A DNA stretch of 22,916 nt from Bacteroidales bacterium UBA6428 (GCA_002437305.1 DJOW01000064.1:24052-46967), one strand, 5' to 3'. Shown: positions 1 through 8,484, counted from the first letter of the stretch. Numbers and translations: made by a program. Notes: generated from the letters alone by a model not told the origin.

Positions 1-43
1 TTTCAGAAGGAGACTACCGCTTTGACGAATGCGGCAATATTCC

Positions 44-1456
44 TTACCGCGAGATATTCATAAACTCCTTCATTCCGGAAATGTCAGACTTCGTGAATGT
101 TCTCTGCTCGCCCGAAGTAAGGTTCTTCAGCTGGATGGTGCCGGCCTCGGCCTCGTTGCCTCCGTTGATGGAAAGGAACGGTATGGACTTCTTTTCGGCG
201 TAATCAAACTGTTTCTTCAGTTTGGACGGTTCCGGATAGACCTCTACGGAAACGCCCTCGGAACGCAGGGCAGCGGCGACAGGCAAAACATAACGAAGTT
301 CTTCCGTTCCCATGCAGGCGAACAGCAAAGTCGTGCTCGATGCCAGAGACTTAGGGAATTTGTCCAAACCCTTGAGGACATCGTAGATCCTGTCCGCCCC
401 GAAACTGATGCCGACACCGGACATGTCCGGAAGTCCGAATATTCCTGTGAGATTGTCGTAACGACCTCCTCCACAGATGCTTCCTATCTGGTAATCAACG
501 GCTTTTACCTCGAAAATCGCGCCTGTGTAATAGTTCAGTCCACGAGCCAATGACAGGTCTATCTCAACAGGGCACCTCACTCCTGCGGCGTCAATCAGGC
601 CGAACAGTTCCTCAAGTTCGTCAAGACCTTTGAGACCCGTCTCGGAAACCAGTCCTGAAGCGGAACCGCCGTTCATCAAGGAACGCATCGAAGCCAGTTT
701 CTCGGAAGTCGAGCCGGACAATCTCAAGATCTGCTCTATCACTGCGATCGCCCCGTCGGTCAGGCCTTTCTCACGCATCTCCTCCTCAACGCTCTCCAGA
801 CCGATCTTGTCCAGTTTGTCGATCGCCACCGTGATGTCCACGACCTTGTCCGGAAATCCGCAGATCTCGGCGAAACCGGTAAGCACTTTCCTGTTGTTGA
901 TCTTCACGAGCACATTCACGTCCAGAAGGCCGAACACCTTGTCCACAATCTGCACAAGCTCAAGTTCATTGACCTGAGACTTGCTGCCTATCACATCCAC
1001 ATCGCACTGGTAGAATTCACGGTAACGCCCCTTCTGCGGCCTGTCTGCCCTCCAGACCGGCTGGATCTGGAAACGCTTGAACGGGAAGGATATCTCGTTC
1101 TGGTGCTGGACCACGAAACGGGCGAAAGGAACGGTCAGATCATAACGAAGCCCCTTCTCGCAAACCTCCTTGGAAAGAGCGGCGCTGTTCACTCCCCCGT
1201 CTTCCGTGCGGTAATCCTCAAAGTTGACCTTTGAGAAGCAGTCTCCCGAATTAAGGACACGGAACAGAAGCTTGTCTCCCTCCTCTCCATACTTGCCGAG
1301 CAAGGTTGAGAGATTCTCCATGGCCGGAGTCTCGATCTGGGCATAACCGAAAGCCTTGAAGACCTTCTTGATGGTGTCGAAAATATAATTTCTTTCGGCC
1401 ATGCTCTGCTGACCGAAATCACGTGTTCCCTTTGGAATGGATGGTTTCTGGCTCAT
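44..1456 (-). CDS. hisS: Histidyl-tRNA synthetase
   Basis: Cytoplasmic class II aminoacyl-tRNA synthetase that charges tRNA-His with histidine. The 470-residue protein starts with the typical PKGTRDF segment (residues 8-14). Motif 2 lies around residues 128-150 (FQIQPVWRADRP, then REFYQCDVDV). The histidine-specific signature ARGLNYYTGAIFEV spans about 304-317, followed by GGGRYDNL (329-336) and motif 3 (GISFGADRIYDV, about 349-360). A C-terminal anticodon-binding domain fills roughly 375-470. The length is within the range for the longer bacterial/eukaryote-like HisRS forms. The ATG lies 2 nt after the stop of the upstream HMA gene, so the two are almost certainly co-transcribed. The gene ends 43 nt from the window edge, and no terminator is visible in that remainder. 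Confidence 0.97.
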   Translation of the reverse strand: MSQKPSIPKGTRDFGQQSMAERNYIFDTIKKVFKAFGYAQIETPAMENLSTLLGKYGEEGDKLLFRVLNSGDCFSKVNFEDYRTEDGGVNSAALSKEVCEKGLRYDLTVPFARFVVQHQNEISFPFKRFQIQPVWRADRPQKGRYREFYQCDVDVIGSKSQVNELELVQIVDKVFGLLDVNVLVKINNRKVLTGFAEICGFPDKVVDITVAIDKLDKIGLESVEEEMREKGLTDGAIAVIEQILRLSGSTSEKLASMRSLMNGGSASGLVSETGLKGLDELEELFGLIDAAGVRCPVEIDLSLARGLNYYTGAIFEVKAVDYQIGSICGGGRYDNLTGIFGLPDMSGVGISFGADRIYDVLKGLDKFPKSLASSTTLLFACMGTEELRYVLPVAAALRSEGVSVEVYPEPSKLKKQFDYAEKKSIPFLSINGGNEAEAGTIQLKNLTSGEQRTFTKSDISGMKEFMNISR

Positions 1457-1458
1457 AT

Positions 1459-1785
1459 TTATTTCTGAACTTTTTCGGCTTTGTAGCCAAGTTTCCTGAT
1501 GACGTCGGCAAGAGTCTTCTCGCTGGTCTTGCGGTTGTCGTACTTGATTCTGATTGTCTGATCCTTGAGCGAGACCTTCAAATCCTTGACTCCTTTGACG
1601 AACGCCAGATTCTCATTGATCTTGTTCACGCACTTGTCGCAATGCATGTTGGTCGCGAACACAACCTCGCTGAGGTTCTTGTCGGCGGACTTTTCGGCGA
1701 CATATTCAAAAACCGGGACATCCGCGAAAACGGAAGGCACAGCCAATGCAAAAGCAGCCAGAGCCATCAATAATACTCTTTTCAT
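1459..1785 (-). CDS. Secreted HMA-domain (MerP-like) metal-binding protein
   Basis: Small protein of 108 residues from the ATG at 1785. It opens with a signal peptide (MKRVLLMALAAFALAVPSVFA), so it is probably periplasmic. After a linker of about 20 residues comes a heavy-metal-associated fold with the metal-binding loop NMHCDKC, two cysteines spaced CxxC, and the usual end of the fold, IRKLGYKAEKV. Such domains bind Cu(I), Hg(II), Zn or similar soft metals. An in-frame TTG at 1836 would add 17 residues, but these precede the signal peptide and overlap a promoter-like element, so the ATG is preferred. The gene sits 61 nt after a TonB-dependent receptor and 2 nt before hisS. A role as periplasmic metal carrier for that receptor is inferred; the metal cannot be read from the sequence. 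Confidence 0.88.
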   Translation of the reverse strand: MKRVLLMALAAFALAVPSVFADVPVFEYVAEKSADKNLSEVVFATNMHCDKCVNKINENLAFVKGVKDLKVSLKDQTIRIKYDNRKTSEKTLADVIRKLGYKAEKVQK

Positions 1786-1833
1786 AAACACCTTAATATT
1801 ATAGTGCAGTTTCCCGCACCAAGGTTCATCGTA

Positions 1834-1841
1834 CAAAGATA
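1834..1841 (-). promoter_or_regulatory. Bacteroidota-type -7 element for the HMA gene and hisS
   Basis: On the minus strand the octamer TATCTTTG matches the Bacteroidota -7 consensus TAnnTTTG. It lies just past the stop codon of the receptor gene and about 50 nt before the ATG of the HMA protein. No clear TTG -33 element is seen at the usual distance. If active, it would let the HMA gene and hisS be transcribed independently of the metal receptor, which makes sense for an essential tRNA synthetase. It also argues against the upstream in-frame TTG (1836), which would overlap this element. Confidence 0.5.
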
Positions 1842-1846
1842 GTGAT

Positions 1847-4081
1847 TTAATTGTTCTTCGTCGCCCTCCAGAGCGTCAATCTCACGCCAACATTGATCCG
1901 GCGGCCCATAATCGGCCCCCAAACGCAGCTTGCGTCGAATCCGGGAGTCCATGGAGTCCACTCTCCAGCGGAATCGCGATCCCCGACCAGCACGTGCTTC
2001 TGAGTGAAACCAGTGATGTTCTCCACTCCGGCATAGATGTCAAACCCGCGGAAACGCCTGGTGATCTGGGCATAAAGCAAAGGATAGACAGGAGTGCGGC
2101 CATCAGAGTAAAGCAACGCGCCATCCTCATCCTTCAAATCTTCCATGAAGTCATACACCCTCGCAGAGCCGTTCACCGAAGCCGTGAAATCGAATATCCA
2201 CCGGCTCAGATTGGTCTTGTACTGGAGGTTCAGCACCCCTTTGAAGCGGCTTAGCATCGGCTTCTCCACCAAATCGCCGACATAATTCTCCTGACGGGCG
2301 TTTGTGTAGCGCCCGGTCAAAGCGACAGTGAAGCGGTCGAAAGGCTCGACATTGAAATCAACCTGCCAGTTGTCTGAATATGACCGCCTGCCATCGGAAT
2401 CAAAGAACCAGATGTCACGCCCGCTGTTCACGTCAGTACCTGACACCTCGTAATCCACCATCAACTGACGCGAGAACTGAGTGCGGAAATAATCGAAACT
2501 GATGTACGTCTTGGAAGGATCCACACCGAACGGCATGTAGAATGTCACATTTCCCCCGAACGTCCACGAATCCTCCAACAGCCGGTCCATACAATCGCCT
2601 TTCAGCATGCTGTGGGTGGACATCACTCCGATGTTGTCGGCGACCGGGTCGGCGTACCTCAATCCCCTGCCACCGTTCGCCCTCGCCACGAACCATTCCA
2701 CCGGTGAACATTTCAAAGTCACCCTCGGCGCCACCTTGAACCCGTTCCCTTTGTACCAGTCGGCGCATAGACCGACTATGGATGTGAATATGTCTCCGGC
2801 ATGGAACGTGTATTCCCCATAAGCGCCACCGAAGAAATGATCCGCGATTCCTGAATATGGCCGCAGAATATTCCCGCCCTCCGTCATATTCCACAGATTG
2901 CAGTCCAGCTTTGCGACATTCTCGTCAATATGGTCGAACGTGCCGGAAAGGCCGAGAGTAAAGTCATGGGAGTCATTCAACATATTCCTGTAGAGCAGGT
3001 TGACGAATCCTGACCGCTGGCTCGCGAGGTAGGATGACGCGCCGAACCATGAGTCGCTTTTCTGCCATGACCAATCCGCGACGGCGGCTATGCTGGCGGA
3101 ACCGTCCTCACGAAGAGGCTTGCCGACTTTCAAATATGCATTCAGAATACTGTTGGAGATGTCGGTGCCCCAAGGGGTGCCGAACAGATATTCCTTGATG
3201 GTGGTCACTTCGGCGGTTGGTGAGTCCTGTCGAACCAACGGCTCGCTGACCGAAGCGGTCACTGAGCCTGTCGAAGTGACCGCCCAAGCGCGTATGCGAT
3301 CCTTGTCATACCCGTCCATTCCTCCCTGGCGGCGGTCACGCACAGCCTTCACGCCCCAGCGCACCTGAAGCTCGGGCGTGTAGTAAAGCCACCTGTTGGC
3401 CACATTGAACTGCAACATCTTAGGGTCATCGCGGAAACCATCGTGGTTCATGTCGTAAGTCTTGAAGTTTCCGCTGACGTGCCCGAGAACAATCGTGTAG
3501 ACGGCAGGGCTGAGCTGCCAGGCCGAAGTCGCGTTGAAATCCGCCTTGGTGTCGCTCATCATCGAAGCCTGGATGAAAAGCGGCTTCTCCTCCGTCGGTT
3601 TCTTGTGCTCAAGGTTGATCTGACCGGTCATCGACTCCAATCCATTAATCACCGACGGAGAGCCTTTCGCGATCTGGATGCTCTCCAGCCACGGTCCAGG
3701 AACGTAAGAGAGCCCGTATGGAGCCGTGATTCCTCTCATGACCGGGCGGTTCTCGTCCAGCATCTGGGTGTAGGTTCCGGAAAGCCCGAGAAGCCTGATT
3801 TGCCGCGCCCCGGTCACCGCGTCCGAATAGCCTACCGTCACGCTGGCCGAGTTCTCAAAACTCTCCGCCAGATTGCAGCAGGCCATCTTCTGAAGCCCCG
3901 AAGCGGAGATCAACTCGGTCCGCAAAGTCTTTCCCCGTGAGATGCTGTTGTCCTGATGCCCGACAAAGACAGTGGCTTCAAGACTGTCCTTCCTGTCCTT
4001 TAAAGCGGAAGTGTCGACTTGCTGGGCATAAAGCCCCGTGCACATCATCATAGACACCCCCAAAAACGAAAACAATTTCAT
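1847..4081 (-). CDS. TonB-dependent outer-membrane receptor, probably for a metal
   Basis: Outer-membrane active transporter of 744 residues. A signal peptide (about 1-19, ending LYAQ) is followed directly by a TonB-box-like stretch (DSLEATVFVG, about 32-41). There is no N-terminal carboxypeptidase-regulatory domain, and no SusD gene is adjacent, so it is not a glycan-type SusC. The plug domain (about 55-160) carries ACCNLAESFE, then QIRLLGLSGTYTQMLDE and GLESMTGQINLE. To my knowledge this plug type recurs in Bacteroidota receptors found beside HMA-domain genes. The rest is a beta-barrel with many aromatic residues, ending VGVRLTLWRATKNN. The adjacent HMA gene supports a metal or metallophore substrate, by inference. 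Residues about 267-294 are encoded by a palindromic repeat (separate entry), an unusual in-frame insertion. Confidence 0.93.
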   Translation of the reverse strand: MKLFSFLGVSMMMCTGLYAQQVDTSALKDRKDSLEATVFVGHQDNSISRGKTLRTELISASGLQKMACCNLAESFENSASVTVGYSDAVTGARQIRLLGLSGTYTQMLDENRPVMRGITAPYGLSYVPGPWLESIQIAKGSPSVINGLESMTGQINLEHKKPTEEKPLFIQASMMSDTKADFNATSAWQLSPAVYTIVLGHVSGNFKTYDMNHDGFRDDPKMLQFNVANRWLYYTPELQVRWGVKAVRDRRQGGMDGYDKDRIRAWAVTSTGSVTASVSEPLVRQDSPTAEVTTIKEYLFGTPWGTDISNSILNAYLKVGKPLREDGSASIAAVADWSWQKSDSWFGASSYLASQRSGFVNLLYRNMLNDSHDFTLGLSGTFDHIDENVAKLDCNLWNMTEGGNILRPYSGIADHFFGGAYGEYTFHAGDIFTSIVGLCADWYKGNGFKVAPRVTLKCSPVEWFVARANGGRGLRYADPVADNIGVMSTHSMLKGDCMDRLLEDSWTFGGNVTFYMPFGVDPSKTYISFDYFRTQFSRQLMVDYEVSGTDVNSGRDIWFFDSDGRRSYSDNWQVDFNVEPFDRFTVALTGRYTNARQENYVGDLVEKPMLSRFKGVLNLQYKTNLSRWIFDFTASVNGSARVYDFMEDLKDEDGALLYSDGRTPVYPLLYAQITRRFRGFDIYAGVENITGFTQKHVLVGDRDSAGEWTPWTPGFDASCVWGPIMGRRINVGVRLTLWRATKNN
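3203..3282. repeat. REP-like double-hairpin repeat inside the receptor gene
   Basis: Eighty bases with strong internal symmetry. Hairpin one has a 6-bp stem, GTTGGT (3216-3221) with ACCAAC (3234-3239), around the loop GAGTCCTGTCGA. Hairpin two has an 8-bp stem, CGGTCACT (3256-3263) with AGTGACCG (3275-3282), around the nearly identical loop GAGCCTGTCGA. The outer ends GGTCACTTCG (3203-3212) and CGAAGTGACC (3272-3281) are also perfect inverted copies. The core CTTCGACAGGCTCAGTGACC type of sequence is, to my knowledge, a dispersed intergenic palindrome in many bacterial genomes. Here it is read through in frame by the minus-strand receptor gene and adds about 27 residues rich in Val, Thr and Ser. 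Confidence 0.75.
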
Positions 4082-4134
4082 ACCATCATTAGGGCCATAG
4101 AATTTTACGCGTATAAAAAATAGGCCCGCCGATG

Positions 4135-4142
4135 CAAATATA
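4135..4142 (-). promoter_or_regulatory. -7 element of the TonB receptor operon
   Basis: Minus-strand octamer TATATTTG matches TAnnTTTG, 53 nt upstream of the receptor ATG. The expected transcript start is near 4128. The leader between it and the ATG contains the perfect palindrome TACGCGTA (4106-4113) and short GGGCC/GGCCC arms (4092-4096 and 4123-4127), a possible regulator-binding or leader structure; nothing else identifies a regulator. Confidence 0.6.
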
Positions 4143-4146
4143 ATAA

Positions 4147-4174
4147 TTGATTATTAAGAAAATGTTTAAATTTG
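4147..4174 (+). promoter_or_regulatory. sppA promoter (TTG and TAAATTTG)
   Basis: The -7 element TAAATTTG (4167-4174) matches TAnnTTTG, and a TTG at 4147-4149 lies 17 nt upstream, slightly shorter than the usual spacing of about 19. The predicted start near 4181 is 38 nt before the ATG at 4219. This placement rules against the earlier in-frame starts at 4147 (TTG) and 4162 (ATG), which would fall inside the promoter. Its -33 side nearly abuts the divergent receptor -7 element. Confidence 0.6.
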
Positions 4175-4218
4175 CGATTAATTCTCCCAGAGAAGAAACC
4201 AAAACGTTTTCTAACAAA

Positions 4219-6036
4219 ATGAACACAAAAGATTTTGCCAAATTGGTGCTTGCCGTGGTCTGCGGACTGCTAGTTTGGGGCATTGTGAAGTTCATAATGC
4301 TTTTCATGATGCTTGGGTCCATGATCGCCACAGCGTCTTCTTTTTCCGGTGGATCAACTGCATCTGTCCCTAAGGAAGGCGTTCTCCTGCTGGACTTGTC
4401 CAAGGTCACACTCGCTGAACAGACAAAGGAAAGCGATCCTTTTTCTTCTTTTCAAGGGAAAGAGACCTCGATTGTAGGCATTCTGGATGCAGTTACAGCG
4501 ATCGACAAGGCAGCTGAGGATCCAGGTGTCGAATACATGCTTCTAAAGACCGACGGGATCAGCGAGCTCAGCAAGCTTGAGGAGCTCCGCAAGGCCGTGA
4601 CAGATTTCAGAAAAAGCGGCAAGGCCGTGGTGGCCTACGGAGAGGCATTCACCTCCGGCAGTTACTACCTCGCTTCCGTGGCCGACAAAATCTACACTAC
4701 AAGCCACCACGGCGGCAATAACTTCATGCTGGGATTGAGTGGGCAAATGATATTCCTGAAAGACTTGCTCGGCAGGCTCGGAGTGAATTTCCAGCTGATC
4801 CGGCACGGAAAGTACAAGAGCGCCGGCGAGATGTACGTCAAGAACGCTCCGAGTCCGGAGAACATGGAGCAGAACCAGGCCATGATCGACTCGATGTGGG
4901 AGACCGTGGCAAACGAGACAGCCGCAAGCAGGGGAATCAGTGTGGACTCTCTGAATCACTTCATTGACAACCTGTCCATAGAACTTCCAGAAGATATGGT
5001 AAATCACAACCTGGCTGACGCCGTCCTCTCCGTCGAGGAATTCAAGGACAAGCTCGCGTCGCTGGCAGGCAAAGACAGCTACAAGGACGTGAAATTCATC
5101 CCGTTCTGCGACTATGCCGCGGCCAAGGCCACACCGGGTCTGACCGCAAAGAAAAAGATCGCAGTCATCTTCGCGAACGGGAACATCGTGGACCAAAATG
5201 ATCCTGAGAACATCAGCGGAGATCGTTTCGCATCCATCATCGCGAAAGTCCGTGCCGACTCCTCCGTGAAAGCCGTGGTCCTCAGGGTCAACTCTCCGGG
5301 CGGGACGGTGCTGGCCGCCAGCAAGATAAAGGAAGAGATAGACCTGACAAGAAAAACCAAACCGGTCATCGCATCCTACGGAGACTACGCAGCATCAGGA
5401 GGTTACTGGATATCAAACAGTTGCGATCACATATTCTCAAATGCCACAACCCTTACCGGATCAATCGGCGTGTTCTCGGCAATTCCTGAGTTCAGCGGGA
5501 CAATCAAGGAGATCGCCCATGTCAACATTGTCCCCGTCAACTCACACAAGCACTCCGACATGATTTCCCTCACAAGACCTTTTGACGCCGAGGAAACCGC
5601 ATGGATGCAGGTCTACGTTGACGACATCTACAACAATTTTGTCAGCATCGTGGCCGAAGGACGTGACATGACCGTCGAGGAGGTTGACGAAGTGGCACAG
5701 GGACGTGTCTGGACCGGCTCGGACGCCCTTAAAATAGGGCTTGTTGATGAGATAGGAACCTTGGAGGACGCCATCGCCTATGCAGCGCTGATGGCTGGAG
5801 ACTCTGACCTCACCAAATGGGGAATAGCCTCCTACCCTAAGCCTTTGACGATTATGGAGCAGTTGTTGATGCAGTTCGGCAAGGCCTCCGATCCAGAGGA
5901 GACTGTGGCCAAAGCTCTTGAGGGAACGCCACTTGAAGGCGCCGCCAAGGAAATGGTCAATTGGCAACGGACATGGACGGAAGGACAAGGAGAACTCGTC
6001 TTCGCAAGGATGCCGTTCGAGATCAAGATCAGATAA
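4219..6036 (+). CDS. sppA: Signal peptide peptidase SppA, 67K type
   Basis: Membrane-bound serine protease that degrades signal peptides left after protein export. From the ATG at 4219 the protein has 605 residues, the full two-domain length. An N-terminal transmembrane segment covers about residues 10-37. The N-terminal half holds the catalytic lysine in RHGKYKSAGE (Lys200). The C-terminal half holds the nucleophile in DYAASGGYWIS (Ser393), with RVNSPGGTVLAA ahead of it as in E. coli-type SppA. Both members of the Ser/Lys dyad are therefore present. The reading frame is open back to 4147, but those starts overlap the promoter. It is transcribed alone; its stop overlaps the end of convergent tilS by 8 bp. 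Confidence 0.95.
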   Translation: MNTKDFAKLVLAVVCGLLVWGIVKFIMLFMMLGSMIATASSFSGGSTASVPKEGVLLLDLSKVTLAEQTKESDPFSSFQGKETSIVGILDAVTAIDKAAEDPGVEYMLLKTDGISELSKLEELRKAVTDFRKSGKAVVAYGEAFTSGSYYLASVADKIYTTSHHGGNNFMLGLSGQMIFLKDLLGRLGVNFQLIRHGKYKSAGEMYVKNAPSPENMEQNQAMIDSMWETVANETAASRGISVDSLNHFIDNLSIELPEDMVNHNLADAVLSVEEFKDKLASLAGKDSYKDVKFIPFCDYAAAKATPGLTAKKKIAVIFANGNIVDQNDPENISGDRFASIIAKVRADSSVKAVVLRVNSPGGTVLAASKIKEEIDLTRKTKPVIASYGDYAASGGYWISNSCDHIFSNATTLTGSIGVFSAIPEFSGTIKEIAHVNIVPVNSHKHSDMISLTRPFDAEETAWMQVYVDDIYNNFVSIVAEGRDMTVEEVDEVAQGRVWTGSDALKIGLVDEIGTLEDAIAYAALMAGDSDLTKWGIASYPKPLTIMEQLLMQFGKASDPEETVAKALEGTPLEGAAKEMVNWQRTWTEGQGELVFARMPFEIKIR

Positions 6037-7372
6037 GACGGACAACGGTGACGGAGGTGGATCCTTTCGTCACCTTGACGGAGTCATCGATTCGATGGCC
6101 GATCAATGCTTGAACATGAGAGCCTTCGCCAGCGATGACGAGGGCTTTTTCCTTTTCCTGGAGACTGAATTTGAGGTCAACGAACATGTCGCTGAGTTTC
6201 TTGCGGCCCTTCATTCCTAAAGGTCGCATCCAATCCCCTGGCCGCCATCGTCTGACAGTAAAAGGGCAAGGGAGATCAAGTTTGGTCTCACCAACGGATG
6301 TTTTAACATCATTCACATCGTCCGACACAGAGACGGAGAATCTTATTCCGTTGAATGAATATGTTCCCGGACCTTCTATGGTCAGTCCCCCCGCCTTGGC
6401 AGGCCCGGCGACGGGCGACACAGCAATTTCCCGAGCCGAAGTCACAGCGAGATATTCACCGGCAATGAACCTCCTGCCGCTGACGGAACCGCCACTTTTC
6501 AGGACAGAGGCAAGGTTGGCGACAACGGAAGAAGTGAATCCGAAAGGCTCCAGAAGACGGAAAAGGACATATTCCCAATTCTTCTTCGACGTGAGTCTCT
6601 TATGGTCAATCACCGGAAGTTCGTCAGAGTCAAACCGGACGACCTCCGCCGAAACCGAACGGACATATTCATCAGCAATGGATTGAACCTGGGCGAACCG
6701 CTCCATGTCCTCGTTCAACGTTATCAGGAACGACGGATTAAGCCTCTTGAAAAGCGGGAATATCTCGTTGCGGACGCAGTTGCGCTTGTAGGCGGAATCA
6801 GAGTTGGTGCTGTCCTCATGCCACCGCAGACCATGCGAGACCGCATATTCATGAATATCCTTCCTCGGGAAATCGAGCAGCGGTCTGATAATCAATGCAT
6901 CTGAGCCAGGCAGGGGCGACTTGCGGCGCATTCCGGCCATTCCTTTCACCCCCGTTCCACGCAACATATTCAGAATCATTGTCTCCGCATTGTCGTTTGC
7001 ATTATGAGCGACAGCAAGAGCTGCGAATCCTTGTTCCCGGCAAATCTGCGCGAACCAGCCGTAACGCAGTTCCCTCGCCGCCATCTCGATGCTGACTCCC
7101 TTTGAGGCGGCGTACCACGAAGTGTCAAAATCCTTCTTTATGAATATTACCCCATGGTTCTCAGCCCATTCCCTGACCAGATCCTCATCCGAATCACTTT
7201 CCTCTCCCCTCAGATGGAAATTGCAGTGAGCCAACGTGAAACCCACTCTGGCGGTGGAGTTGAGAAACAGATCCGCCATGCACATCGAGTCCACGCCGCC
7301 GCTGACAGCCAAAAGGACCGCATACCCATCGGGAAGCAGCCCTCTCAAGATTCTGTCAAAACACTCCTGCAT
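6029..7372 (-). CDS. tilS: tRNA(Ile)-lysidine synthase
   Basis: Cytoplasmic ATP-dependent enzyme that converts the wobble cytidine (position 34) of the CAU-anticodon isoleucine tRNA to lysidine, changing both codon reading and charging. The 447-residue protein shows the PP-loop SGGVDS (residues 24-29) in the N-terminal ATP-pyrophosphatase domain. It continues with AHCNFHLRGEES and the segment HNANDNAETMILNMLRGTG. The C-terminal TilS domain (WRPGDWMRPLGMKGRKKLSDMFVD) is intact. The gene begins 11 nt after the DUF3078 stop, so proS, the DUF3078 gene and tilS form one likely operon joining two tRNA enzymes with a barrel protein. It is convergent with sppA, and the coding ends overlap at 6029-6036. 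Confidence 0.95.
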   Translation of the reverse strand: MQECFDRILRGLLPDGYAVLLAVSGGVDSMCMADLFLNSTARVGFTLAHCNFHLRGEESDSDEDLVREWAENHGVIFIKKDFDTSWYAASKGVSIEMAARELRYGWFAQICREQGFAALAVAHNANDNAETMILNMLRGTGVKGMAGMRRKSPLPGSDALIIRPLLDFPRKDIHEYAVSHGLRWHEDSTNSDSAYKRNCVRNEIFPLFKRLNPSFLITLNEDMERFAQVQSIADEYVRSVSAEVVRFDSDELPVIDHKRLTSKKNWEYVLFRLLEPFGFTSSVVANLASVLKSGGSVSGRRFIAGEYLAVTSAREIAVSPVAGPAKAGGLTIEGPGTYSFNGIRFSVSVSDDVNDVKTSVGETKLDLPCPFTVRRWRPGDWMRPLGMKGRKKLSDMFVDLKFSLQEKEKALVIAGEGSHVQALIGHRIDDSVKVTKGSTSVTVVRLI

Positions 7373-7383
7373 ATCCAGGACTT

Positions 7384-8484
7384 CTATTTCTTGCTTGCGA
7401 ACGTGTAGGAAAAGCCGAACTGGAGAGCCTGCGCGAACTGGATCCTCCTGCCGGTGCTGCCGTCCTTGTCCGTGATGAGGACAGTGTCGTCATAGATGAG
7501 GTTCGTGGTGATGTTCAGCGAGAAGAACCTGCTGAGTTTCCACATCATACGGGTGTCCCAGTTCACACGGATGTTCTGAGGATTCTTCAAGTAGTTGGAG
7601 AACAGGAGCAGATGCGTAGAACCTTCGAAGTTGTCATTCACCTTGACCTTCGCGTCGGCAGTCAGCTGGGCACCAAACTCAAAACGTGCTGACTTGTAAT
7701 AATTTCCTGTCGTGTAATAGACGTTTTTGTCATCCTTTGCGTCAGGATACTCCTCCGTGTCCGCATATTTCTTCCTCCTCTCCATACCATAATTCTTCCT
7801 CAGCTTCTCGTTGCCTACTATCGTGAATCCACCCGTGACAGGCGCCATGTTGACAGTCAACCAATTGCTCGGCACCCAGTCGATACCAAGACCCAGATTG
7901 ACCGTTCCCGGAGAAAGAATGCTGGACTTCAGCACCCGGGCGTCCCTCCAATCCTTGCCTGACGGTTCCTTGTCCTCCTCCACGGCAGGGGTCGGATAGT
8001 TGTAACCATTGGCGAACTGGCTGAGGAAGGTGAACTTGGCGGAATAGTTCAAGGTCTTGGTGGCCTTGTAGCCCCATGTACTCTCGAACAGTATCCGGTC
8101 CTTGTTCTTCTGGATGATCGGCTTGTCGGCCGAGTAGAGGAATCCGTAGTCCAGCTGGAGACGGTTGTTCCAGTACATCTCCCCCTTCTTCCACCTGGCG
8201 TTGCCATCGATGTAGGCGCTGAGAGCGTAGTTGTTGTAACCTCCCTTGGCCCAGTTTGTAAAGCTGCTCTGGACAAAGTTCAGGTTCGTCATCAGCGAGT
8301 TGGTCCAGTAGTTCGGCTTAGGGACGGCCACCTTTGTCTCCTCGGCCTGCGCCAGAAGCTTCGCGGCCTCGGCCAAGGCCGACTGCGTGTCCCTCCTGGC
8401 GGTGTCAGTCTGAGCGGACACGGCGTGAGACACAAGGACCAGGGCCAAAGACAACGCGACGCGTCCTATTAAATTCATGTTCAT
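7384..8484 (-). CDS. DUF3078 family outer-membrane protein
   Basis: Predicted outer-membrane beta-barrel of unknown function, 366 residues from the ATG at 8484; another ATG at 8478 is almost as good. A signal peptide ends near SHAVSAQ. The mature N-terminus has a short Ala/Lys-rich stretch, then the family-typical start of the barrel, YWTNSLMTNLNFVQSSFTNW, and alternating aromatic strands ending QFGFSYTFASKK. DUF3078 proteins are characteristic of Bacteroidota. The frame is open back to a TTG at 8508, but that overlaps the proS stop and precedes the signal peptide. It lies between proS (20-nt gap) and tilS (11-nt gap), so it is co-expressed with tRNA enzymes, with no obvious functional link. 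Confidence 0.88.
   Translation of the reverse strand: MNMNLIGRVALSLALVLVSHAVSAQTDTARRDTQSALAEAAKLLAQAEETKVAVPKPNYWTNSLMTNLNFVQSSFTNWAKGGYNNYALSAYIDGNARWKKGEMYWNNRLQLDYGFLYSADKPIIQKNKDRILFESTWGYKATKTLNYSAKFTFLSQFANGYNYPTPAVEEDKEPSGKDWRDARVLKSSILSPGTVNLGLGIDWVPSNWLTVNMAPVTGGFTIVGNEKLRKNYGMERRKKYADTEEYPDAKDDKNVYYTTGNYYKSARFEFGAQLTADAKVKVNDNFEGSTHLLLFSNYLKNPQNIRVNWDTRMMWKLSRFFSLNITTNLIYDDTVLITDKDGSTGRRIQFAQALQFGFSYTFASKK

Noticed and set aside
3..204. A plus-strand open frame entering from the left edge and reading DYRFDECGNIPY
   Set aside because: It would overlap the convergent hisS by about 160 bp, and most of it mirrors hisS codons; no family was recognised.
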